Translations under genes and position numbers: made by a program
The notes under the pieces: model-generated
Told to the model about the DNA's origin: nothing
The model's input: the letters and a program-made list of their open reading frames with translations, nothing else
Database searches by the model: none
Source: Streptomyces sp. DG2A-72
GTDB taxonomy: Bacteria; Actinomycetota; Actinomycetes; Streptomycetales; Streptomycetaceae
DNA length: 64,000 nt
Direction of reading: 5' to 3'
Assembly (NCBI RefSeq): GCF_030499575.1
Contig: NZ_JASTLC010000001.1
Coordinates: 682,001 to 746,000, forward strand
Shown here: piece by piece, positions 41,774 to 50,601 of the stretch
Numbering within the stretch: position 1 is the stretch's first letter
Layout: every line of letters starts with the position of its first letter

Positions 41774-43156
41774 CTACGCCCGTCGCTCCTGCATGCGGCG
41801 CGCGATGCGCCCGTGGTCGCGCAGCGCGTCCGTCAGCCCCGGCAGGACCGGCTCGCCCCGGTCGACGAGGATCCGGCCGCCGACGACCGTGGTCCAGGCC
41901 CGCGCGGGTCCGCAGCGCAGCCATGCCTCCACGGGGTCACTGAGCGCTCCGGCCAGTGCCACCTCGTGCAGGTCCCAGACGACCAGGTCGGCGCAGGCCC
42001 CTGGCCGCAGCTGCCCCAGCTCGTCGGCGCGCCCCAGACAGCGTGCCGAGCCGCGGGTGGCGATGTCGAGGGCGTCCCGCGCAGTCATCGCCCCGGGCCC
42101 GCCCCGGTAGCGGCCCAGCAGCAGCGCCGCCCTGGTCTCCATCCACAGGGAGGCATGATCGGTGGAGGCGGAGCCGTCGCAGCCGATGCCGACGGGCAGG
42201 CCGAGCTCGCGCATCTCGCGCACTCGCGCGGTGCCGCCGCCGATGAGCATGTTGGAGCTGGGACAGTGCGCCACGCCGACGCCCGCGGCGGCGAGGCGGC
42301 GCAGTTCGTCGCCGTTCGGGTAGATGCAGTGCGCGACCCAGGTGCGGTCGCTCATCCAGCCGGTGTCCTCGAAGTACTCCACGGGCCGGCAGCCGTAGGT
42401 CTCCAGGCAGTAGATGTCCTCGTCGTGGTCCTCGGCGAGATGGGTGTGCAGCCGTACGTCGTGCCGCTCGGCCAGTTCGGCGGTGGCCGTCATCAGCTCC
42501 TTGGTCACCGAGAACGGCGAGCAGGGCGCGAGCGCGACCCGCACCAGCGCGCCCGGCGCCGGATCGTGGTGCGCCCTGATCAGCCGCTCGCTGTCGGCGA
42601 GCACCTCGTCGGTGGTCTGCGTGACGCTCCTCGGCGGCAGTCCCCCGTCCTCCACGGAGCGTGTCATCGAGCCGCGTGTCGCATGGAAGCGGAAGCCGAT
42701 GTCCCGGGCGGCGCGGATCTCGGCGTCGACGAGACGCGGGCGCGGATGGACGTAGAGGTGGTCGGAGGAGGTGGTGCAGCCGCCCATGAGCAGTTCGGCC
42801 ATCCCGACGTACGCCGACACATACGCGGCTTCCTCGTCGAGGCCGGACCAGAGGGGATAGAGCGTGGTCAGCCAGTCGAACAGGGAGCCGTTCACGGCGG
42901 GCGCGTAGGAGCGGGTGAGGTTCTGGTAGATGTGGTGGTGCGTGTTGATCAGACCCGGGGTGACGAGCCGTCCGGCCGCGGAGACGGTCGTACGGGTCTC
43001 GGGTTCCGTTCCCGGGGCACCCACCCCGGTGACCCGACCACCCTTGACGGCCACCCAGCCGCCCGGGATCTCCAGGTCCCCGTCCACGACGAGCAGTTCG
43101 GCGTCCCTGACCAGCAGTTCGGCGTCCTGGACCGGCGGATCATCGGCGAGCGACAT
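41774..43156 (-). CDS. 8-oxoguanine deaminase-type amidohydrolase
   Basis: 460 residues. Metal-binding TPGLINTHHHIYQNL, HTHLAEDHDED, VAHCIYP and IGCDGSASTDHASLW, the amidohydrolase pattern of the 8-oxoguanine/guanine deaminase subgroup. It hydrolyses an exocyclic amino group of a purine-like ring in the cytoplasm; family resemblance points to 8-oxoguanine deaminase. The N-terminus contains a short direct duplication: DAELLV occurs twice seven residues apart. It converges with the Rv1733c-like gene with a 3-base gap. Confidence 0.85.
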   Translation of the reverse strand: MSLADDPPVQDAELLVRDAELLVVDGDLEIPGGWVAVKGGRVTGVGAPGTEPETRTTVSAAGRLVTPGLINTHHHIYQNLTRSYAPAVNGSLFDWLTTLYPLWSGLDEEAAYVSAYVGMAELLMGGCTTSSDHLYVHPRPRLVDAEIRAARDIGFRFHATRGSMTRSVEDGGLPPRSVTQTTDEVLADSERLIRAHHDPAPGALVRVALAPCSPFSVTKELMTATAELAERHDVRLHTHLAEDHDEDIYCLETYGCRPVEYFEDTGWMSDRTWVAHCIYPNGDELRRLAAAGVGVAHCPSSNMLIGGGTARVREMRELGLPVGIGCDGSASTDHASLWMETRAALLLGRYRGGPGAMTARDALDIATRGSARCLGRADELGQLRPGACADLVVWDLHEVALAGALSDPVEAWLRCGPARAWTTVVGGRILVDRGEPVLPGLTDALRDHGRIARRMQERRA

Positions 43157-43259
43157 GGCCTCATGGTAGGCGCCGGCCGGACAGAGATCTGGTCAGTCGT
43201 CCGACCACCCACGTACGGTGTGATCACTCGCACGCCCCTCTTCGCAAAGGTGGTTGTCC

Positions 43260-44228
43260 ATGGCCCTGTTCGACCTCTCCCTGGAGGAGCTTCGCGTCTA
43301 CCGCAGCGCCTCCGTGGAACCCGAGGACTTCGACGCGTTCTGGTCGAAGACCCTGCAGGAGACGCGCGAGCACGATCTGGACGCCCGCTTCGAGCCGGTC
43401 GACACGGGGCTGACGACGGTGCAGGTGTACGACGTGACGTTCGCCGGGTTCGGCGGTCACCCGGTGAAGGGCTGGCTGACGCTGCCCGCGGGGACCGACG
43501 CGCCGGTGCCGGTGGTCGTGGAGTTCGTGGGCTACGGCGGCGGACGCGGTCTGCCGCACGAGCATCTGCTGTGGGCGTCCACGGGCCGGGCGCACTTCGT
43601 GATGGACACCCGCGGGCAGGGCAGCGCGTGGGGCGGCGGCGGGGGCACCGCGGACCCGGTGGCGGGCGCGCCCGCCTACCCGGGGTTCATGACGCGCGGT
43701 ATCGACGCGCCCGAGAACTACTACTACCGCCGGGTGTTCACGGACGGTGTGCGTGCCGTGGAGGCGGCCCGTGCCCACCCGCTGACCGACCCGGCTCGCA
43801 CCGTCGCGCTGGGCGGCAGTCAGGGTGGCGGCATCACCCTCGCCGTCGGCGGGCTGATCCCGGACCTCGCCGCGGTGGCGCCGGACGTGCCGTTCCTGTG
43901 CGACTTCCCGCGCGCGACGACCATGACGGACCGCAACCCGTACCGCGAGATCGGCAACTACCTCAAGACACACCGCGGCCGCGGCGCCGACGTCCTGCGC
44001 ACGCTCTCCTACTTCGACGCCGTGCACTTCGCGCCCCGCGGCAGCGCGCCCGCCCTCTTCTCGGCGGCCCTCGAGGATCAGACGTGCCCGCCGTCCACCG
44101 TCTTCGCGGCCTTCAACGCCTGGGCGCACGAGGACAAGGCGATCGAGGTGTACGACTTCAACGACCACGAGGGCGGCGGGCCCTACCAGCAGGCGGCGCA
44201 GCTGAGCTGGCTGCGGTCCTACGCCTGA
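43260..44228 (+). CDS. Acetylxylan esterase / cephalosporin-C deacetylase family
   Basis: 322 residues from the ATG at 43260. The CE7 family marks are VGYGGGRGLP, DTRGQGS, nucleophile ALGGSQGGG, and the catalytic histidine in DFNDHEGGG. CE7 enzymes remove acetyl groups from small substituted sugars and cephalosporin C; intracellular, no signal peptide. It stands alone and divergent from the deaminase. Confidence 0.92.
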   Translation: MALFDLSLEELRVYRSASVEPEDFDAFWSKTLQETREHDLDARFEPVDTGLTTVQVYDVTFAGFGGHPVKGWLTLPAGTDAPVPVVVEFVGYGGGRGLPHEHLLWASTGRAHFVMDTRGQGSAWGGGGGTADPVAGAPAYPGFMTRGIDAPENYYYRRVFTDGVRAVEAARAHPLTDPARTVALGGSQGGGITLAVGGLIPDLAAVAPDVPFLCDFPRATTMTDRNPYREIGNYLKTHRGRGADVLRTLSYFDAVHFAPRGSAPALFSAALEDQTCPPSTVFAAFNAWAHEDKAIEVYDFNDHEGGGPYQQAAQLSWLRSYA

Positions 44229-44316
44229 CCTCTTCTCTCCGGTCCGACCAGTCGGTACGTTCATCGGGCCCGGGTCGCAGCGTCGCGGCCCGGGCTCGGC
44301 GGACCAAGGAGGAGCC

Positions 44317-45483
44317 ATGCCCGAGCACGAGCCACAGGTTCACGGTCACTGCGACGCCCGCTTCACGGCGGTGCGTACCGCATTCGAGGAGAACTTCCGG
44401 CACCGGGGCGAGCTGGGTGCCGCGGTCGCCGTCACGGCGCACGGCCGGGCCGTGGTGGACCTGTGGGGCGGCTGGGCCGACGCGGCCCGCACGCGCGCGT
44501 GGGAGCGCGACACGCTGGTCAACGTGTGGTCGACGACGAAGGGCCCGGTGGCGTTGTGCGCGCACATACTCGCCGACCGGGGGCTGCTCGACCTGGACGC
44601 ACCGGTGGCCGCGTACTGGCCCGAGTTCGCGGCGGCCGGCAAGGACAAGGTCCTCGTACGGCATCTGTTGTCGCACCGCGCCGGTCTGTCCGGTCTGCGT
44701 GAGCCGCACTCGCTGGAGCAGTTGTACGACTGGGAGTTCACCGTCGGGCGGCTGGCGGCGACGGAGCCCTGGTGGGAGCCGGGGACCCGGTCCGGGTATC
44801 ACGCGATGACGTACGGCTTCCTGGTCGGCGAGGTGGTGCGACGTGTCTCGGGGCTGCTGCCCGGCGCGTTCCTGGAGCGGGAGGTGACCGGGCCGCTCGG
44901 CATCGACTTCACCGTCGGGCTGCCGGAGAAGGAGGCGGGTCGGGCGGCCGAGCTGGTGCATCCGCCGACCGCGTCGAGCAGTGAACAGGCCGCGATCTTC
45001 AGCCAGTTGGCGCCGGAGGCGCTCGCCTCGCTGGCCAACCCCCTGGTCGGCGCGACCGAGGCCAACACGCCCGCGTGGCGGGCCGCGGAACTCCCCGCCG
45101 TGAACGGCCACGGCACCGCACGCGCGGTCGCCGCGCTGTACGGGATCTTCGTGGGCCCGGGCGCCCACGACGGCCACCGCGTCCTGTCCCCCGAGGCGGC
45201 CGAGCGCGTGCGCGAGGGGCAGGGCAGGTGCCGGGATCTGGTGCTCGGCGCCGGGTTCGAGCAGGAGACCGAGATCGGGCTCGGCCTCTGGCTCAGTGGG
45301 CCGAACGGCTCGTACGGGCCGAATCCGCGGGCTTTCGGACATGACGGCTTCGGCGGCTCCTGCGGTCTCGCCGACCCGGAGGCGGGGGTGTCGCTGGGCT
45401 ATGTGATGAACCGGATGGGGCCCCATATAGCCGACGACCCACGGAAGATGGCCCTGATCGACGCCCTGTACAGCGCGTTGTGA
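44317..45483 (+). CDS. Class C-type serine esterase (EstB-like)
   Basis: 388 residues, AGGAGG four bases upstream. Catalytic STTK (72-75), YHA in the YxN place, and HDGFGG near the end. It belongs to the EstB/LovD-like serine hydrolases, which hydrolyse or transfer short acyl esters. No signal peptide. It follows the acetyl esterase with an 88-base gap; a shared task in ester turnover is possible. Confidence 0.9.
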   Translation: MPEHEPQVHGHCDARFTAVRTAFEENFRHRGELGAAVAVTAHGRAVVDLWGGWADAARTRAWERDTLVNVWSTTKGPVALCAHILADRGLLDLDAPVAAYWPEFAAAGKDKVLVRHLLSHRAGLSGLREPHSLEQLYDWEFTVGRLAATEPWWEPGTRSGYHAMTYGFLVGEVVRRVSGLLPGAFLEREVTGPLGIDFTVGLPEKEAGRAAELVHPPTASSSEQAAIFSQLAPEALASLANPLVGATEANTPAWRAAELPAVNGHGTARAVAALYGIFVGPGAHDGHRVLSPEAAERVREGQGRCRDLVLGAGFEQETEIGLGLWLSGPNGSYGPNPRAFGHDGFGGSCGLADPEAGVSLGYVMNRMGPHIADDPRKMALIDALYSAL

Positions 45484-45537
45484 GACGGCGTCGGAGCGAG
45501 CGGATTTCGGCCGAACCGGCGGGCGCCCCTTCCCTGC

Positions 45538-45549
45538 TGGTTTAGACCA
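45538..45549. promoter_or_regulatory. HutC/DasR-type operator upstream of gntR
   Basis: TGGTTTAGACCA lies 66 bases upstream of the GntR start. It contains GTTTAGAC, matching the GT-x-TA-x-AC core that HutC-subfamily GntR regulators bind, and is also close to the DasR consensus. It is either the regulator's own operator or a DasR site. Confidence 0.55.
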
Positions 45550-45614
45550 ATGCTGGATGTGGTGGCGCAACGAGCCCGCACGGCTACGGTACGTCACCAC
45601 ACAGGAGGCGCGGC

Positions 45615-46390
45615 ATGGCCCGCACCACCCACCATGACCATCCGCTCGCCGAAGGACAGCCCCTCTACTGGCGCATCGCGACGGAGTTGCTCGGCGAGCT
45701 GCGCGACGGCACCGTCCCGCCCGGCGAACGGCTGCCCGGGGAGCGGCAGTTGGCCGGGCACTTCGGCGTCAGCAGGGAGACCGTACGGCAGGCGCTGGAG
45801 GTGCTCCGCCGGAGCGGCCTGGTCGCCACCGACCGCCGGGGCAGCCACGCGGCGCTGCCCGGCCCGCCGGTCGGGAGCCCGCCCTCGCTCGCCTTCCCGG
45901 TCGGCGCCCGGACCACCGATCCGGCCGCCGTCGGCCGGGCCACCGTCACCTGGGAGGCTCCCCCGCCGGAACACGCCACGGCCCTGGGGCTCGCCCCGCA
46001 CCGGCCGACGCTCGTCCACCGCTACGAGTCCACCACCGCCGACGGCCACGGACGACGTACGGCCGTGACGTCGTTCTCCGCCGTGGCCCTCACCGAAGTG
46101 GAGGAACTGGGGCTCCCCCACTGCCTTAAGGGCGTGGGAGGTACCCCCACCGCGACCGGGCCGACGGCGCCGCCGCGGCACAGCTGAGGCGGGTCTACGA
46201 CTGGATGCGCCAGGCGGGACTGACCCTGCACCACCGGGACTCCATCACCCGCCTCCCGGACACGCCCTCGGTCCGGGTCACGCGGCAGGTGCGCGACCAG
46301 TACGCCCGGCCGCTGGAGATCACCGGCCTCGTCGTGGACGCCCACCAGGACGCCCTCGTCTACGAGTTCACGCTGCCTGCGGCGGGCTGA
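45615..46390 (+). pseudogene. GntR (HutC subfamily) regulator, frameshifted by a palindromic repeat
   Basis: The intact N-terminus has the winged helix (PLYWRIATELLGELRDGTVP, VSRETVRQALEVLRRSGLV) and enters the UTRA ligand domain (LVHRYEST). In ALTEVEELG the frame runs into the palindromic repeat at 46109-46150, comes out in the wrong frame and stops at 46187. The rest of the UTRA domain (DRADGAAAAQLRRVYDWMRQ, then ITGLVVDAHQDALVYEF) continues in another frame to 46390. The DNA-binding part could still be made. Confidence 0.85.
46109..46150. repeat. Palindromic repeat, copy 2, inside the gntR gene
   Basis: GGGGCTCCCCCACTGCC, a short middle, then GGGCGTGGGAGGTACCCCC: complementary arms. The outer blocks GGCTCCCCCACT and GGGAGGT(A/G)CCCCCA are the same as in the copy at 16566-16609. 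Here its length is not a multiple of three, so it breaks the reading frame. Confidence 0.75.
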
Positions 46391-46426
46391 CCGCACCGGA
46401 GCGCCGGAAGTCGAAGTCGGTGCGGC

Positions 46427-46546
46427 CTGCGCGCGGCCCTCGGCGACGCCCGCTTCACCGACGCGGTGCGCGCGGGTCAGGAACTGGGGCGGGGCGCGGC
46501 GCTGAGGCTGGCGCCGGGGGGCGTGAGCGAGGGGCCGGAGCAGTGA
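46427..46546 (+). pseudogene. Short C-terminal relic of a large regulator (LuxR/AfsR-like ATPase)
   Basis: The frame reads LRAALGDARFTDAVRAGQEL and ends soon after with a stop at 46546. The wording is that of the last helices before the C-terminus in large ATPase regulators, but nothing precedes it. No start codon or ribosome binding site. A leftover at best; low confidence. Confidence 0.3.
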
Positions 46547-46682
46547 CGCGCGGCGGGGGCGGGAGGTCGTGGGCGGCGAGGCGATGGCACGGGACTGCGA
46601 TGTGACATACCACAGAGCAGCGACACAGCTGGGCGCGGCGCGGCCCGGCACCTGTGCTCCGCAGGATCAGCAACCAAGGCGA

Positions 46683-47477
46683 TCAGCGCCGCTCCTCGCG
46701 GCCCCCCTTGGAGCCGGTGGCCCCTCGGACCACGCGCGACTGTCGGCCCAGCGCCAGCAGCCGGCCGTCCGCCGACCAGACCGCGCCGTCGCCGACCGCC
46801 CAGCCGGCGCCCGCGTGGTCGGTGCGGATGCGGACCAGGGCCCAGCCCTCCGTGGCGCCCTGGTCGAGGGCGTCGGTGAAGTGGACGGTCAGTTCGGCCG
46901 TCGGCACGGGCCGGGGCGTGCGCCAGCGCGCGTAGAGCGCGGGCGGCAGCACGTCGGTGAGGGTGAGGACAGCCGCCGCGTCCAGTGGCCGGTGGTCGGA
47001 GAAGCGCACCCAGGCGACGAGTTCGGCCCTGTCGCCTCCGGCGAGGGGGAGGTCAGCGGTGGCGGGGCGGATCTCCAGTTGCTGGGCGAACGGGGCGAGA
47101 TGGCCGGGGAGTTCGACCTGAGGGCAGTCGTCCGGACCCGGCACGTCAGGGGCGGGCTGTCCCTCGCACGACGGCCCCTCGCGCCCCGGGCCGAACAGCG
47201 CCGAGCCGAGGAGGACCGGCTGCCCGCCCTGGTGGCCGGTGAAGACGCAGGTGGCGGTCCGCCGCCCGGCCGCGGGCGCGGTGCCGGAGAAGTGCAGCGG
47301 GCTGGTGTCGACGGGGGCCAGGAAGTGCGTGGTCAGGGTGCGGACCGGCTGAGCTCCGCCGGTGAATCTGTCGAGTACGGCGGCGAGGGCGACGGCCGCG
47401 ACGTGGCCGCCGTGCGCTCCCTCCCAGGACCACCACAGGGGGTCGATGCGGACGTCGTCGTCGGTCGTCGTAGTCAC
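46683..47477 (-). CDS. Acyl-CoA thioesterase, TesB-like double hotdog
   Basis: 264 residues from a GTG at 47477. Two hotdog halves: LWWSWEGAHGGHVAAVALAA with VRTLTTHFLAPVD, and later PLDAAAVLTLTDVLPPALY with ELTVHFTDAL. This is the thioesterase layout in which two fused hotdogs hydrolyse acyl-CoA. Directly upstream are two AT-rich palindromes (47499-47533), likely operators. Confidence 0.85.
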   Translation of the reverse strand: MTTTTDDDVRIDPLWWSWEGAHGGHVAAVALAAVLDRFTGGAQPVRTLTTHFLAPVDTSPLHFSGTAPAAGRRTATCVFTGHQGGQPVLLGSALFGPGREGPSCEGQPAPDVPGPDDCPQVELPGHLAPFAQQLEIRPATADLPLAGGDRAELVAWVRFSDHRPLDAAAVLTLTDVLPPALYARWRTPRPVPTAELTVHFTDALDQGATEGWALVRIRTDHAGAGWAVGDGAVWSADGRLLALGRQSRVVRGATGSKGGREERR

Positions 47478-47498
47478 GCCCTCACCCTAACCAGGTGA

Positions 47499-47533
47499 GT
47501 TTGAAAAACAAACCCTTAGATTGGAAAATCCAA
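47499..47533. promoter_or_regulatory. Two AT-rich palindromes spaced by 21 bases
   Basis: TTTGAAAAACAAA (47500-47512) and TTGGAAAATCCAA (47521-47533). Both are inverted repeats of the same plan, T-T-x-G-A-A-A-A-x-C-x-A-A, and their starts are exactly 21 bases apart, so they face the same side of DNA. They lie 22-56 bases upstream of the thioesterase start, where they would overlap its promoter. Confidence 0.65.
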
Positions 47534-47537
47534 CCCA

Positions 47538-48266
47538 CTAGGCCGCCCGGCGGTGCGCCACGACCATCCGCACACGCGGGCTGCCGTCCGGCAGCTGCCC
47601 GAACTCCGGCAGCGCGTGCAGATCGACGTCGAATCCCGCATCCCCCAGCTCCCTCCGTACGTCCCCGAGCCGGAAGGCGCGGTAGTACATGACGAACGGC
47701 GGGCGCCACACAGCGTTGCGCACCCGCATCACCACGTCGAAACCCAGCAGCATCCAGTAGACGGGGGAAGTGGGCCGCGGCGGCGCGACCACCGGGAACA
47801 CGAAACAGCCGCCCGGCCGCAGCACGGAGTGGACCTGAGCGAACAGTCCGGGCAGCTCACGGGGGAGGAAATGCCCGAACGCCCCGAAGCTCACGACAAG
47901 ATCGAAGGCCGGGGCGAAGGGCAGGGCACGAGCGTCCGCGCGGACCCAGTCGACCCGCGGCCCCTCCGTCCGCGTCCGCTCCCGCGCCACGGCGAGCATC
48001 CCGGCGCTGAAGTCGACCCCGGTGACGCTCTTCCGGCACACCCGCGTCAGTACGCCGACGCCCGCTCCGGTGCCGCAGCACAGGTCGAGCCCGGCATCGA
48101 AGGGACCGATCCGGTCCAGCGCCCGCGCGACCGCGTCGAGCACCGAATCCGGGGTCCGGAAAGGGGTGTGGTCGAATTTCGGGGCGAGCAGGTCGTAGCC
48201 GCGCTCGACGGACGACAGCGCCTGGACGGCGAGTTCGCGGAGACTGGGGCCTTCGGGGCTGAACAT
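47538..48266 (-). CDS. Class I SAM-dependent methyltransferase
   Basis: 242 residues from the ATG at 48266. SAM-binding GLDLCCGTGAGVGVL, then VTGVDFSAGMLAVA, ADARALPF and the SFGAFGHF post-II motif. A hydrophobic stretch TSPVYWMLLGFDVVMR in the cap region suggests a lipophilic substrate. It ends 60 bases upstream of the thioesterase, same strand, with the twin palindromes between them. Substrate unknown. Confidence 0.85.
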   Translation of the reverse strand: MFSPEGPSLRELAVQALSSVERGYDLLAPKFDHTPFRTPDSVLDAVARALDRIGPFDAGLDLCCGTGAGVGVLTRVCRKSVTGVDFSAGMLAVARERTRTEGPRVDWVRADARALPFAPAFDLVVSFGAFGHFLPRELPGLFAQVHSVLRPGGCFVFPVVAPPRPTSPVYWMLLGFDVVMRVRNAVWRPPFVMYYRAFRLGDVRRELGDAGFDVDLHALPEFGQLPDGSPRVRMVVAHRRAA

Positions 48267-48357
48267 TCGCGTCAGCTTAGGGGAACGGGACGGCGGGGCC
48301 ACGGGTGCAGGGTTGCTCGACGCCCCCGACCGCACGGTCCTGCCCGGCGGACCCGCC

Positions 48358-48939
48358 TCACCCCGTCCTGCCGCCCCACCGGGTGTCGACGCGCTCCCAC
48401 TCGGCATCCCACTGCGCCATCCTCCGCCGGTCCAGCACCGCCCGAACCCCATAGGAACCGCCGATCACGACCGCGCCCGCGACCGCCCCGGCCAGGACGC
48501 CCGCCAGGACCGACTGGAGCCTGGCCTCACCGGGCGACACGGGCTCGGCCGCCAGGGCTCCGGCCTGGTCGGTCCAGACGGTGACCCGAGACCCCGCGGG
48601 GGTGTCGGGCCGTACCTTGGTCAGGCCCGTACGGGTCTGACCGTCCGGCGTGGTCCAGCGGGCGTCGGCCCACACCAGATCACCGTCGGTCTCGCTCACG
48701 GTCGGCCTGTCCCCCGCGTCCGCGACGAGGACGGCCGTGACCTGCTGCCGCTCCACCCGCTGCCGGTCCAGGTCGTGCCGCACGGCGGCCTGGGTCGCCA
48801 GCCCCGCCGGCAGCGCGCAGACAACGGCCAGGATCCACGCGCCGAGCACGAGCCAGGCCTCGACCACATCGATACGCCGCCGGAGCGGATTGCGCCGCCA
48901 CCGCCACATCCGCACGGTCGAACGCCGTGTCCTCAGCAT
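48358..48939 (-). CDS. Rv1733c-like membrane protein (paralogue)
   Basis: 193 residues from the ATG at 48939 (AAGGGGG upstream). A GTG at 48978 with GGAGG five bases upstream would add 13 residues. N-terminus MWRWRRNPLRRRIDVVEAWL, two membrane helices, W-T-x-x-D-Q-T-R-T between, and a WDAEWERVDTRW tail: same plan and length as the protein at 41186-41770. Function unknown. Confidence 0.78.
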   Translation of the reverse strand: MLRTRRSTVRMWRWRRNPLRRRIDVVEAWLVLGAWILAVVCALPAGLATQAAVRHDLDRQRVERQQVTAVLVADAGDRPTVSETDGDLVWADARWTTPDGQTRTGLTKVRPDTPAGSRVTVWTDQAGALAAEPVSPGEARLQSVLAGVLAGAVAGAVVIGGSYGVRAVLDRRRMAQWDAEWERVDTRWGGRTG

Positions 48940-49016
48940 CGGTCGACACCCCCTTGCCAGCGCCGACATCACACTCACAGTGTCCTCCTGGACGGCGCTT
49001 CCGGCGCTGCGAGGGT

Positions 49017-50432
49017 TCAGAGACGCTGAGCGTGATGTTTCTCGGCCGACAGGGGCTCCACGGGCCGCCGGGGCCGACGCAGCAGGACCAGCGCACACGC
49101 CAGCCCGGCCGCCGCGAGGACGACACACGCCGTGAACGCGGCCCGATACCCGGCCACAGGACCCGTGTACGACACGGCGACCGACGTCACCACGGCCACC
49201 CCGAAAGCCCCGCCGATCTGGAAGGCCGCGGTGTTGATGCCGGAGGCCACCCCGGACTCCCGCTCCCGTACTCCGGTGAGGGCGGCGATGGAGCCCGCGA
49301 CCGCGCAGGCGCCGAGGCCCGGCCCGAAGAGAAGCAGCCCGGGAAGCAGATCGCGGACGAAACCGCCGTCCACCGGCACCCCGGCCAGCAGCAGGCTGCC
49401 CGCACCGACCAGCGCGAGCCCACCGACCGCGACCGGACGCGCCCCGACGCGGGTGACGAGGGCCTGCCCGGCGTACGAGCCGACCACCGCGCCGACCGGC
49501 ATCACGACGTTGTAGAGGCCGAAGCGCAGCGGAGACAGACCGAGGACGCCCTGGCCGTACTGCGACAGCGTGTACGACATGCCGAAGGCCGAGGAACCGA
49601 GCAGGAACACCACCAGGTTGCCGCCGCTCACCGACGGTGAGCGCAGCAGCCGCAGCGGTACGAGCGGTGCCGTGGCGCGGGTCTCGACGCGGAGGAAGAG
49701 CAGGGCCAGCGCGACGGCAAGGGCCAGGAGACCGAGGGTCTGTGCCGAGAGCCATCCGGCGCGCGGTGCCTCCACCAGCGCGTACACGCAGGCGACGAGC
49801 GCGGCCGTGACGGTCAGCGCACCGACCGGGTCGTACGAGCGGGCCCCCGCCTCGGCGCGGCTCTCACGCAGCAGGACCGGGCTCAGGAGCAGCAGGAGCA
49901 GGGCGACGGGCGTGTTCAGGAAGAAGATCCATTCCCAGCCGAGCGCGTCGGTGAGAGGGCCGCCGACGAGCAGGGCCGCGGTCGCGCCGAAGCCGCCGCT
50001 GCCGGACCAGACGGCGAGGGCCTTGTTGCGTTCATGGCCCTCCTCGAAGGTGTTGAGGAGGAGGGAGAGCGCGGTCGGCGCCATGACGGCGGCCGAGACG
50101 CCCTGCACCGCCCGCGCGACTACCAGCACACCCGCCGTCCAGGCGAATCCGCACAGCAGCGAGGACAGCCCGAACAGCAGCGTGCCGGTCATGAAGACGC
50201 GCCGGCGGCCCAGCAGGTCGGCGGTCCGGCCGCCGAGGAGGAGCAGCCCTCCGAAGGTCAGCAGATAGGCGCTCATGACCCACTGCGCGCCGCTCGCGGA
50301 GAAGCCGAGGCCCTCCGCGATGGACGGCAGCGCGAGAAGGACGATCTGCGCGTCGAGGATCACCATGAACCCGGCGACGCAGAGCAGGGCGAGGGCTTGC
50401 CAACGGCGCGGGTCGGGGGTGGTGGCGGTCAT
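49017..50432 (-). CDS. MFS transporter, DHA2-type drug exporter
   Basis: 471 residues with 12-14 membrane helices. Motifs: LDAQIVLLALPSI (the motif D1 place), GGRTADLLGRRRVF (motif A) and GGPLTDALGWEWIFFLNTP (motif C region). It exports hydrophobic compounds by proton antiport. The ATG at 50432 lies two bases after the stop of the 38-codon ORF. It is the last gene of the ECF42 operon, so it may export whatever the operon deals with. Confidence 0.9.
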   Translation of the reverse strand: MTATTPDPRRWQALALLCVAGFMVILDAQIVLLALPSIAEGLGFSASGAQWVMSAYLLTFGGLLLLGGRTADLLGRRRVFMTGTLLFGLSSLLCGFAWTAGVLVVARAVQGVSAAVMAPTALSLLLNTFEEGHERNKALAVWSGSGGFGATAALLVGGPLTDALGWEWIFFLNTPVALLLLLLSPVLLRESRAEAGARSYDPVGALTVTAALVACVYALVEAPRAGWLSAQTLGLLALAVALALLFLRVETRATAPLVPLRLLRSPSVSGGNLVVFLLGSSAFGMSYTLSQYGQGVLGLSPLRFGLYNVVMPVGAVVGSYAGQALVTRVGARPVAVGGLALVGAGSLLLAGVPVDGGFVRDLLPGLLLFGPGLGACAVAGSIAALTGVRERESGVASGINTAAFQIGGAFGVAVVTSVAVSYTGPVAGYRAAFTACVVLAAAGLACALVLLRRPRRPVEPLSAEKHHAQRL

Positions 50433-50434
50433 GG

Positions 50435-50551
50435 TCAGCCTCCCAGGCGCAGTCCGGCGAGCCAGACGTCCGGGGTTCCCGGAGACACTTCGTCGCGTGG
50501 GGTGACCGGCTGCCGCAGTTGTGTCAGGAGCTTGCGTACGAGGGCTTTCAT
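50435..50551 (-). CDS. 38-residue small protein in the ECF42 operon
   Basis: Reads MKALVRKLLTQLRQPVTPRD, then EVSPGTPDVWLAGLRLGG and a stop. It has an excellent ribosome binding site (GGAGG five bases before the ATG at 50551). Its stop is two bases before the exporter start. The N-terminal half is an amphipathic basic helix, and the C-terminal half is uncharged. No Cys; not a match to a peptide class I know. It could be a translational coupler, a membrane microprotein for the MFS, or a peptide substrate. Confidence 0.6.
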   Translation of the reverse strand: MKALVRKLLTQLRQPVTPRDEVSPGTPDVWLAGLRLGG

Positions 50552-50601
50552 CGGAACCTCCGGTGTCGTCGAGGTGTGGTCACCCCACCGACGAACCGCC
50601 C

